A stretch of 64,000 bases of DNA, from NCBI GenBank assembly GCA_963789255.1, contig CAWBJW010000002.1, forward strand, positions 62,001-126,000. Direction: 5' to 3'. Positions 42,143 to 50,600 of the stretch are shown here, piece after piece (within the stretch, counting starts at the first letter, position 1; every line of letters starts with the position of its first letter). This DNA comes from DATARH01 sp963789255 (GTDB taxonomy: Bacteria > Pseudomonadota > Alphaproteobacteria > ATCC43930 > CGMCC-115725). Under the pieces are notes generated by a model. That model did no database searches. It saw only the letters and a program-made list of their open reading frames with translations, and was not told the origin of the DNA. The position numbers were made by a program, and so were the translations under genes.

Positions 42143-43597
42143 ATGAGCGATCAGCCGCATCCCGTCTTGCGCGACATCCCGATCGGCATCGATGCTGCGG
42201 GCCGGCGGCACGAGACCGACACGATGGGCGCCATCGAGGTGCCGGCCGACCGCTATTGGGGGGCGCAAACCCAGCGCAGCCTCGTCCATTTTGCGATCGG
42301 CGACGACCGCATGCCAAAGCGCGTCTACCACGCCTATGGCTACGTCAAGAAGGCGGCGGCATCGCTCAACGCCGCCGCCGGGCGGCTCGCGCCCTGGAAG
42401 GCCGAGGCGATCGTACGCGCCGCCGACGAGGCGATCGCGGGCCTGCTCGACGATCACTTCCCGCTCTATGTCTGGCAGACCGGCTCGGGCACGCAATCGA
42501 ACATGAACGTCAACGAGGTGCTGGCGAACCGGGCGATCCAGCTGCTCGGCGGAACAATCGGCAGCAAGTCGCCGGTGCATCCGAACGACAACGTCAATAT
42601 GGGGCAATCCTCGAACGACACGTTCCCGACCGCGATGCACATCGCCGGGGTGCTCGAATTGGAGGGGCACCTGCTGCCGCAGGCCGAGGCGTTGGCTGCG
42701 GCGATCGAGGCCAAGGCGAGCCAGTGGATGGCGGTGATCAAGACCGGGCGCACCCACCTGATGGATGCCGTGCCATTGACCGTCGGACAGGAATGGTCGG
42801 GCTGGGCCCATCAGATCCGCGACGCGCTCCTCCGCATCCGCGCCTCCGAAGCGGGGCTGTTCGAGCTGGCGGCCGGCGGCACCGCGGTCGGCACCGGGCT
42901 CAATGCGCCGCCGCATTTCGGCCGCGACATCGCCGAGAGGATCGCCGGGCTGACCGGCCGCCCGTTTGTGACCGCGCCCAACAAATTCGCGGCGCAGGGA
43001 TCGTCTGACGCGATGGTCGCGGCGATGGCGGCGGTGCGCGGGCTCGCCGTCGCGCTGATGAAGATCGCCAACGACATGCGCTGGCTCGCCTCGGGGCCGC
43101 GCTGCGGCCTCGGCGAGCTGCTGCTGCCGGAAAACGAGCCGGGCTCCTCGATCATGCCGGGCAAGGTCAACCCGACCCAGCAGGAGGCGATGGTGATGGT
43201 CTGCATCCAGGTGATCGGCGAAGACAACGCCGTCGCCTTCGCCGGCAGCCAGGGCAATTTCGAGCTCAATACGATGCGCCCGATCATCATCAGCAATTTC
43301 CTCCATTCCGCCCGTATCCTCGGCGATTCCTGCGACAAGCTGCGGAGTTTCTCGGTCGAGGGGACGCGCCTCAACCGCCCGCGCATCGACGAGATGGTCA
43401 CCCGCTCGCTGATGCTGGTGACCGCGCTCGGCCCGGTGATCGGCTACGACAAGGCGTCGGCGATCGCGCACCAGGCGACCGAGGAGGGCCTGACCTTGAA
43501 GGAGGCCGCGCTCCGCTCCGGCGACATCGACGAGAAACGGTTCGACGAGATCGTCAACCCCGCGAAGATGGTCGGGCACGGTGTCGGCGGAAGCTGA
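42143..43597 (+). CDS. fumC: Fumarate hydratase, class II
   Basis: This 484-residue TCA-cycle enzyme interconverts fumarate and malate. Superfamily motifs are present: WGAQTQRSLVHFAIGDDRMP, GSGTQSNMNVNEVLANRA, VHPNDNVNMGQSSNDTFPTA, TGRTHLMDAVPLTVGQEWSG, and the signature loop GSSIMPGKVNPTQQEA with the catalytic Ser near residue 333. The class is clearly FumC (iron-free homotetramer). The N-terminus is about 20 residues longer than many FumC proteins. Confidence 0.96.
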   Translation: MSDQPHPVLRDIPIGIDAAGRRHETDTMGAIEVPADRYWGAQTQRSLVHFAIGDDRMPKRVYHAYGYVKKAAASLNAAAGRLAPWKAEAIVRAADEAIAGLLDDHFPLYVWQTGSGTQSNMNVNEVLANRAIQLLGGTIGSKSPVHPNDNVNMGQSSNDTFPTAMHIAGVLELEGHLLPQAEALAAAIEAKASQWMAVIKTGRTHLMDAVPLTVGQEWSGWAHQIRDALLRIRASEAGLFELAAGGTAVGTGLNAPPHFGRDIAERIAGLTGRPFVTAPNKFAAQGSSDAMVAAMAAVRGLAVALMKIANDMRWLASGPRCGLGELLLPENEPGSSIMPGKVNPTQQEAMVMVCIQVIGEDNAVAFAGSQGNFELNTMRPIIISNFLHSARILGDSCDKLRSFSVEGTRLNRPRIDEMVTRSLMLVTALGPVIGYDKASAIAHQATEEGLTLKEAALRSGDIDEKRFDEIVNPAKMVGHGVGGS

Positions 43598-43761
43598 GCC
43601 AAGCCGCTTGGCGATTGCGTGTTTGCGCTTGATAATAACCCAATTTTGTGGTATTAATACGGCGTGCCCAAACCCCTCGACGAGAGCACCCTGCAATGGA
43701 TGACACGATCCCGAGCGCGCCGGCGGCCCTTTGCAACCAATGCGCAAATCCGGCCTGTTTT

Positions 43762-43781
43762 CCACCTGTAGAAACAGGTGG
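43762..43781. terminator. Short hairpin downstream of fumC
   Basis: CCACCTGT-agaa-ACAGGTGG is a perfect eight-base stem about 165 bases after the fumC stop. No T-run follows, so it might be a weak terminator or an operator-like palindrome for the downstream genes. Confidence 0.35.
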
Positions 43782-43853
43782 CGGGTGACGCCGGGCTAAA
43801 TTCCAGGTTGTATCGGTAACGGGCGGCGATATCCCGCTGTCTCTCCCTTCGCC

Positions 43854-44129
43854 ATGGCCGGGCTTGACCGGCCGTCTCTGGATGCCGTCCGGCTAAGCAC
43901 GCGAGCAGCAATGGCCAAAGGATCTGCCATCCTGACGGACGGCTTTGCCCTGGCGACCCATGACGGCGTCGGGACCTTGCGGCGCACGGCGATGAGCGGG
44001 GCGCGCGCGGTCGGCAGCGACGGCAAACTGGCGTTGCCGTTCAACTGTTCCGGCATGTATCGCGGCTATGTCAAACATGACAGAATCGTGTACACGGCAA
44101 TCTACGACGAGACTTACCGATCGGCATGA
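43854..44129 (+). CDS. Hypothetical small protein coupled to the downstream binding-protein gene
   Basis: This frame of up to 91 residues (start 43854, or ATG 43911 giving MAKGSAILTDGFALATHDGV) ends with TGA overlapping the ATG of the next gene (ATGA at 44126-44129). The end of the protein, LPFNCSGMYRGYVKHDRIVY, looks folded. The first codons from 43854 read through a GGCCGGGCTTGACCGGCC palindrome, which favours the later start. I do not recognise a family, and it may not be a real gene. Confidence 0.35.
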   Translation: MAGLDRPSLDAVRLSTRAAMAKGSAILTDGFALATHDGVGTLRRTAMSGARAVGSDGKLALPFNCSGMYRGYVKHDRIVYTAIYDETYRSA

Positions 44130-45376
44130 CCATGCGAGCCTGTTGGCGCCCCGTGCTGTTCGCCGCCGTTGCGGCGCTTCTCCTGGCGAGTTCCGCGGGC
44201 CGGGCCGGTGCGCAGCCGGCGAAGAGCCCGGCGCCGGTCTCGAACGGGATGCTCAAGATCGGGCTCATCCTCGACATGTCGGGGCCGTATGCCGATACGA
44301 CCGGTATCGGCAGCGCAACCGCGGCGCACATGGCGGTCGCGGATTTCGGCGGCCATGTGCTCGGTGAGCCGATCGAGGTCCTCGTCGCCGACAACCGGGA
44401 CAGCAGCGACCGCGCCGCGGCGATCGCTCGCGACTGGTTCGGCGATCAGAATGTCGATGCCATCATGGATGTGACCGGCTCGTCCGAGGCGCTGATCGTC
44501 CAGGCGATCGCCAACACCAGACACAAAATCGTCATCTTGAACAGCGCCGTCGCGGCGCGGCTGTCGAATGAAGCGTGTACCGCGACCTCGATCCATTACA
44601 CCTTCGATACGCACGCGATCGCCAACACGATCGGCGCCGCGCTGGTGGAGCGCGGCGACAAAACCTGGTTCTTCATCACCGTCGATTACAGTTTCGGCTA
44701 CGATCTCGAACACGATGCAGAAAACGTCGTCGAGGCGCAAGGCGGCCAGGTGCTGGACGGCGCGCTCGTCCCGCTCGGCGCGCAGGATTTCGTATCGTAC
44801 CTCGCCCGGGCGCAGCAATCCGGGGCGAAGGTCATCGCGCTCGCCAACGGCGGCGCCGATCTGGACAACACCATCAAGGAGGCGGCGCGGCGCGGCATGA
44901 TCCCGGGGCCGCAGGTGTTTGCCGGCCTCGGCATGCGGATCAACGCAGTCCATTCGCTCGGCCTCGACACAACCCAGGGCATGATCCTGACCGACGCCTT
45001 CTATTGGGACATGAACGATGCGACGCGCGCCTGGTCGAAGCGGTTTTTCGCGCAGGTCAAGAAGATGCCGAACGGCCTGCAAGCCGGGGTCTATTCGGCG
45101 ACGATGCATTATCTTGAGGCCGTTGCCCGCGCCGGGACCGACGATACCGATGCGGTGCTGAAGGCGATGCGGGCCGCCCCGGTCAACGATTTCTTTGCCC
45201 ATGACGGCCATATCCGCGCCGATGGGGTCATGGTGCACGACATGTACCTGTTTCAGGTCAAGACGCCCGCCGAATCGCACTACCCGTGGGATTACCTCAA
45301 GCTGATCGCGACGATCCCGGGCGACAAGGCCTTCAATTCGCTCGCCCAATCGAAATGCCCGCTGGTGAAGCCGTAA
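44126..45376 (+). CDS. ABC transporter substrate-binding protein (LivJ-type)
   Basis: This 416-residue periplasmic binding protein has a signal peptide (PVLFAAVAALLLASSAGRAG, cleavage near AGAQPA). The type-I fold shows KIGLILDMSGPYADTTGIGS, IEVLVADNRDSSDRAAAIAR, FFITVDYSFGYDLEHDAENV and AGVYSATMHYLEAVARAGTD. No permease genes are next to it, so it is an orphan receptor that may share a permease elsewhere. An ATG two codons later (44132) is an alternative start. Confidence 0.9.
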   Translation: MTMRACWRPVLFAAVAALLLASSAGRAGAQPAKSPAPVSNGMLKIGLILDMSGPYADTTGIGSATAAHMAVADFGGHVLGEPIEVLVADNRDSSDRAAAIARDWFGDQNVDAIMDVTGSSEALIVQAIANTRHKIVILNSAVAARLSNEACTATSIHYTFDTHAIANTIGAALVERGDKTWFFITVDYSFGYDLEHDAENVVEAQGGQVLDGALVPLGAQDFVSYLARAQQSGAKVIALANGGADLDNTIKEAARRGMIPGPQVFAGLGMRINAVHSLGLDTTQGMILTDAFYWDMNDATRAWSKRFFAQVKKMPNGLQAGVYSATMHYLEAVARAGTDDTDAVLKAMRAAPVNDFFAHDGHIRADGVMVHDMYLFQVKTPAESHYPWDYLKLIATIPGDKAFNSLAQSKCPLVKP

Positions 45377-45420
45377 TCTTCGGCTAGATTGGCCCTGGCG
45401 ATCGTCGCGGAGCTGGAGCC

Positions 45421-46221
45421 ATGGCCTTTGATTTCGTAGGGAAAATCGTTCTTATCACGGGCGGCGGCAACGGCATCGGCGCGGCCTGCGCTCGGGCTTT
45501 TGCGGCGTCGGGGGCGCGGGTCGCGGCGCTCGACCGCGATGGCGCGGCGGCCGAGCGGGTCGCGGCCGAGATCGGCGCCGAGTTCGCCAACCGGGCGAGC
45601 GGTCACGCCCTCAACGTCGCGGACGGTCCGGCCTTCGCCCGGCTCGCCGCCGATATCGCGGCCAGGGAAGGCGGCATCAACGTCCTGGTCAACTCGGCCG
45701 GGACGATCACCCGCCAGACCATCGCGGCGATGCCGGTCGCCGATTGGGACCGGGTCATCGCGGTCAATCTGCGCGGGCCGTTCAACGGCACCCAGGCGGT
45801 CATCCCGCACATGAAAAAACGCGGCGGCGGTGCGATCGTCAACGTCGCGTCGGTCGCCGGGCGGCGTATCTCGTTCGGCGGCGGCGCCAATTACACCGCA
45901 TCGAAAGCCGGGCTCCTCGGCTTCACCCGGCACGCCGCCTACGAACTGGCGCCCGACAAGATCCGGGTCAACGCGGTCTGCCCCGGACCGACCGCGACGG
46001 CGTTTGGCGGCGGCCAGGTCCCGTCGGCCGAGCGCAAGGCGCAACGCGCGACCAAGATCCCGCTCGGACGCATGGTCGAGCCCGAGGACATCGCCGACGC
46101 CGCGCTGTTCCTCGCCAGCGACATGGCGCGCATGTGCACCGGAATCGCCCTCGATGTCGATGGCGGCGTCTTGATCAGCAACGACATCCCGTATGAGGAA
46201 TATTTCGCCCGCGCCCGGTGA
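45421..46221 (+). CDS. SDR-family NAD(P)-dependent oxidoreductase
   Basis: This classical short-chain dehydrogenase has 266 residues. It shows the cofactor motif ITGGGNGIGAACARAFAASG, the NSAGTIT (NNAG-like) segment, catalytic Ser in IVNVASVAGRRISFGG, YTASKAG with the Tyr-Lys pair, and VNAVCPGPTATAFGGG. It lies just upstream of the hydroxypyruvate isomerase gene, so it may act on a small hydroxy or keto acid of the same pathway. That is inference from position only. Confidence 0.92.
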   Translation: MAFDFVGKIVLITGGGNGIGAACARAFAASGARVAALDRDGAAAERVAAEIGAEFANRASGHALNVADGPAFARLAADIAAREGGINVLVNSAGTITRQTIAAMPVADWDRVIAVNLRGPFNGTQAVIPHMKKRGGGAIVNVASVAGRRISFGGGANYTASKAGLLGFTRHAAYELAPDKIRVNAVCPGPTATAFGGGQVPSAERKAQRATKIPLGRMVEPEDIADAALFLASDMARMCTGIALDVDGGVLISNDIPYEEYFARAR

Positions 46222-46278
46222 TCCAGACCGGGCTGCAACGGCCCGGTGACAAATCCAGCGAACTGAGGAGCGCCGAAG

Positions 46279-47061
46279 ATGCCCAAATTCGCCGCCAATC
46301 TGAGCATGATGTTCCAGGACATCGAGTTCCTCGACCGGTTCGACGCGGCCGCGCGTGCCGGCTTCAAGGCGGTCGAGTTCCTGTTCCCCTATGACCACCC
46401 GCCCGAAGCGATCGCCGAACGTCTCGAACGCAACCGCCTGAGCCTGGCGCTGTTCAACACGGTGCCCGGCGATTGGGCCGGCGGCGAGCGCGGCCTCGCC
46501 GCCCTGCCCGGCCGCGAAGCGGAGTTCCGCGACGGGGTCAACAAGGCGGTCCTCTACGCCAAGGCAACGAAATGCCCGCTGGTGCACACGATGGCCGGAC
46601 TGTGGCCGCAGGGGCGCGACAAGAAGGAGGGCGAGCGCGTTTATATCGACAATCTGCGCTGGGCCGCCGACCGGATCGCCACAGCCGGCCTCACCGCCGT
46701 GATCGAGCCGATCAATACCCGCGATATCCCGGGCTATTTCCTCAATTACACAGCGCAGGCGATGGCGATCATCGAGCAGGTCGGCCGGGCCAACCTGAAA
46801 CTGCAATTCGACCTCTACCACGTGCAGATCATGGAGGGTGATCTCGCGACCAAGATCCGCGGGCTGGCGGGTCACTACCCGCATGTCCAGATCGCCGGCA
46901 ATCCCGGCCGCCACGAGCCTGACATCGGCGAGATCCATTACCCGTACTTGTTCGCCCTGTTCGACGAGATCGGCTATGCCGGCTGGATCGGCTGCGAATA
47001 CCGGCCGAAGGGCGACACGATGGCCGGCCTCGGCTGGGCCAAGGGGTATGGCATCGAATAA
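46279..47061 (+). CDS. hyi: Hydroxypyruvate isomerase family protein
   Basis: This 260-residue TIM-barrel sugar-phosphate-isomerase-like enzyme interconverts hydroxypyruvate and tartronate semialdehyde in glyoxylate metabolism (Hyi/OtnI type). Motifs: PKFAANLSMMFQDIEFLDRF, VEFLFPYDHPPEAIAERLER, VIEPINTRDIPGYFLNYTAQ with metal-ligand Glu, LQFDLYHVQIMEGDLATKIR, and IGCEYRPKGDTMAGLGW. GAGGAG lies upstream of the ATG. It fits with the glycolate oxidase and oxalate genes in the window. Confidence 0.92.
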   Translation: MPKFAANLSMMFQDIEFLDRFDAAARAGFKAVEFLFPYDHPPEAIAERLERNRLSLALFNTVPGDWAGGERGLAALPGREAEFRDGVNKAVLYAKATKCPLVHTMAGLWPQGRDKKEGERVYIDNLRWAADRIATAGLTAVIEPINTRDIPGYFLNYTAQAMAIIEQVGRANLKLQFDLYHVQIMEGDLATKIRGLAGHYPHVQIAGNPGRHEPDIGEIHYPYLFALFDEIGYAGWIGCEYRPKGDTMAGLGWAKGYGIE

Positions 47062-47088
47062 ATCCGGGCGCGCATCTCGTGGCACAAT

Positions 47089-47538
47089 ATGCCGATGCGG
47101 CGTAATCCCGTCATGCTGACCGATCGCCAGCGCCGCTTTCTCGAAGAGCGCCGGGTCGGTCACCTCGCCACCGCCGATGCGGGCGGCATGCCGCATCTGA
47201 TCCCGGTCTGCTATGCCGTGGCCGGCGCCGATCTCTACATCACCGTCAACGAGAAGTCGAAACGGCACGACATCCCGCTGAAGCGGGTCCGCAACATTCT
47301 CGAAAACCCACAAGCCGCCTTTGTCGTCAACCATTACGACGAAGACTGGCGCCGCCTCGGCTGGGTCATGCTGCGCGGCCCGGCCGAGATCCTCGACGCG
47401 GGCGCCGAGCACGACCGCGCCCAGGCAATGCTCTGCGAGCGCTATCCGCAGCTTCGCGCGATGCAGATCGCCGGGCTTCCGGTCATCGCGCTGCGCATCG
47501 CGCGGGCGACCGACTGGGGCGATGTGCGCGGCGGCTAG
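47089..47538 (+). CDS. PPOX-class (pyridoxamine 5'-phosphate oxidase-like) flavin/F420-binding protein
   Basis: This 149-residue split-barrel protein has FLEERRVGHLATADAGGMPH, LIPVCYAVAGADLYITVNEK, the cofactor stretch RVRNILENPQAAFVVNHYDE, and DWRRLGWVMLRGPAEILDAG. It matches the TIGR03668-type PPOX family, some members of which bind F420 or FMN. ATG 47113 (MLTDRQRRF) is a possible alternative start. It lies 27 bases after hyi. Confidence 0.88.
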   Translation: MPMRRNPVMLTDRQRRFLEERRVGHLATADAGGMPHLIPVCYAVAGADLYITVNEKSKRHDIPLKRVRNILENPQAAFVVNHYDEDWRRLGWVMLRGPAEILDAGAEHDRAQAMLCERYPQLRAMQIAGLPVIALRIARATDWGDVRGG

Positions 47539-47691
47539 GCCCGCGGCGGGCGCCCGCCGGTTAGGCCGGCAAGGCCGCCGTCCCGTTAATCGGGTTGATG
47601 GCTTGGCCTGAACCGGCGCTGGACAGGCCCGCAAGGGCAGGCGAAAATTCCGGCGACGCTCGCGGTAAGCGGGGTCGGCGGGGAGTGACAA

Positions 47692-50600
47692 ATGGCCAGA
47701 ACCTTCAGCGGCACCTATACCACGACGCAGGTTCTCAGCAATCCGGCGACCGACAACCCGGTGACGGTAGCCGGGACCGGGCTGATCAACGTCAACTCGA
47801 CCAGCGCATATGCGGCCGGAATCTTCGGCAATTCCGGGACCGCCTGGACGCTTTCGAATTTCGGAACGGTCGAGAGCATCGGCAGCAAGGGCATCGGCGT
47901 CAATCTGCAATCCGGCGGGACTATTACTAACGGCGCGAGCAATTTGACGAGCGGGTTGATCGCGGGCTCGCTGGACGGCATCGATATCCAAGGCAGCGCC
48001 GGTACGATCACGAATTTCGGCACGATCGCCTCGACGACAACGGGAACGACGGGCTCGGCGATCGCTCTCAGCGCCGGCGGGCTGGTTACCAATTATGGCT
48101 TGATCGTTGGCGCGCGCGCACCGAACGTGATCGGTACGGCAACCGGCTATGGCGGGGTGATCACCACTAGTACGATCTCCGCCACCGTCCAAAACTTTGG
48201 GACGATCGCAAGTAGCGCTATCAATGTCAGCACCGGGATCAACCTGCTGCACGGCGGGCTGATCATCAATGGCGCGACCAATGCGACCGGCGCGCTGATA
48301 GCGGGTTCCCATGATGGCATATACGCCGGTGGACATCTCCTTTCCACCGGAACTGCCGCTTCCTATCCCGGCGCACTCGCGACGGTGGTCAACTACGGCA
48401 CCATAACGGGCGGTAGCGGCCAGGGAGTCTTGCTGAATGAAGGCGGAACGGTTCTAAATTCCGGCGTGATCTCGAACGTGAGTACCGCGCATGCCGGGGT
48501 GTCCGTGCACAACGTCGCCGGAACCGTCGTCAATTCGGGGACGATCGAGAGCACCGGCAATCAGGGCGTTTATTTTCAGCTTGGCGGCAGCGTTGGCAAC
48601 TCGGCCGGCGGGCTGATATCGGGGGGCGACGACGGCGTTCAAGTTCTCGGTTCGGCGGGCACCGCGGTCGCCCTGGGCACGGTTGTCAATTCCGGGACGA
48701 TCCGCAGCACAGGGATCACATCCGGGGCTGGGGTCAATTTCGAGCAGGGTGGCATACTCACCAACCAGGCGGACGGCACGATTGCCGCCTACCGTACCGG
48801 CGTTTCGGTCAATGGCAGCGTCGGGGCGGTCGCCAATGCCGGCACAATCCTCAGCACCGGGACGGATTTCGACGGCGTCTATCTGGGAGCGGGCGGCACC
48901 GTCACCAATGCGCTCGGGGCGCTGATCGAGAGCGGGTGGAACGGCGTCTCGCTGAGCAATGTCGCCGGAACCGTGATCAATTACGGCACGATCGACAGCA
49001 CGGCGAGCGTCGTCAACTCAGGAACATTGGATGGCGTCGCCGCGCGCCTGGGCGACGGCGGCCTCCTGGTCAACGGCGCGTCGGGATCGACCGGCGCGCT
49101 GATCACCGGAGACGAGTTCGGAATCACGATAGGCACCAAGAACGGCATTCCGCAGCCGGGCGCGGTCGGCACGGTGATCAATTACGGCACCATCGCCAGC
49201 ACCGGAACCGGAACCGTCGCCTCTCCCGCCCTCAGATTGGGGGCAGGCGGGACGGTCACCAATCGCGGCATTATCGACAGCGCCGCCAGCAATGCTGTCG
49301 CCGTCATCGGTAGCGTTGCCGCCACGGTCAGCAATTTCGGACTGATCGAAAACTTCAGTACCTCTCCCGCCGCGATCTATAGCGCCGCGGGCGGGGTGAT
49401 CAGCAATGCCGCGGGCGCCACGATCGAGAGCACGCGTAATGCAATCTCCCTCCACGACGCCGCTGGAACCACAGTCAGCTTCGGCAGCGTGGTCAATTCC
49501 GGGACGATCGAAAGCACCGGGGTGACAGCCGGGTCCGGGGTTTATTTCGGGCAGGGCGGGGTCGTGACGAACCAGGCGGGCGGGCTGATCACGGCCAACC
49601 GCACCGGCATTTTTTTCGGGAATACGGCGGGCACTGCTGATAATTTCGGCACGATCGTCAGCACCGCCGCGCTGTCCGCCGCCTCCGGTGCCGGCATCTA
49701 TCTAGGCGCCGGCGGCGTGATCACGAACGAGGCGGGGGCAGCTGTCACCGCGGTGCGCGCCGCCGTGTCGCTCGCCTTCTTCGGGACGACGAGCGCGGCT
49801 GCCACGGTGACCAATTCCGGAACCCTCCTCGGCAATACCGGCATCTCGATCGGCGCCGGCGACACCGGCGACAACACGATCGTCAATTTCGGCACGATCA
49901 TCGGCACGAGCGGCACCGCGGTCAGCCTCGGTTCCGGCGACGACCGGGTGGTCATCGAAGCGGGGTCGGGGTTCAACGGCGCGATCGGCAATTTCCATCC
50001 CGGCGACACCTTCGATCTTCCGTTCCTCTCGTTCAGCGGCAGCGGCACGGTGACGCTCGGCATCAACAACGTGCTGCAGATCGTCGCGGGCGGCAGCCCC
50101 ATCGACATCGACCTCGACCCGGCACAGAGTTTCGCCGGCGATTTCTTCCACCTCGCCGGCGACGGCGGCACCGGCACCCTCGTCACCGAAAACCAGTCGG
50201 CATCGGCCGGTTCCAAGCTGGCATTCTTCGCCGGCGGGCAAACCGTCAACCTCGGGCTGACGCCGGACGGCGGCAATCTGCCGGCGCCGGTCGCGGGCGA
50301 CTTCAACATCGAGGTGTTCACCGCAACCGCGGGCAGTCTGGCTGCCGGGTATCAGGCCGCCGTCCTGGTGCCGGGCGCGGCAGCGCTCGACAGCAACGAG
50401 GTGCAATCCGCGACAGGGAGCGAAGAGCTGCTTGCCGGCAGCTACCTGGTGATCGACCGGACCGGCGAGGAGTCGCTGCAGATCGTCGGGAATGCGGCGG
50501 GCGGCTCCAGCATTACCGTGGTCGGCTCGTTGGGCGACACGATCGCCGGCAGCACGGTGGCCGGCAACGCGCAGCTGATCGAAGCCATCCCCAATGCCGA

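Noticed and set aside
45292..48336. 1014-residue open frame on the - strand
   Set aside because: It runs opposite four recognisable + strand genes (binding protein, SDR, hyi, PPOX) and into repeat protein A; its composition is that of an antisense shadow.
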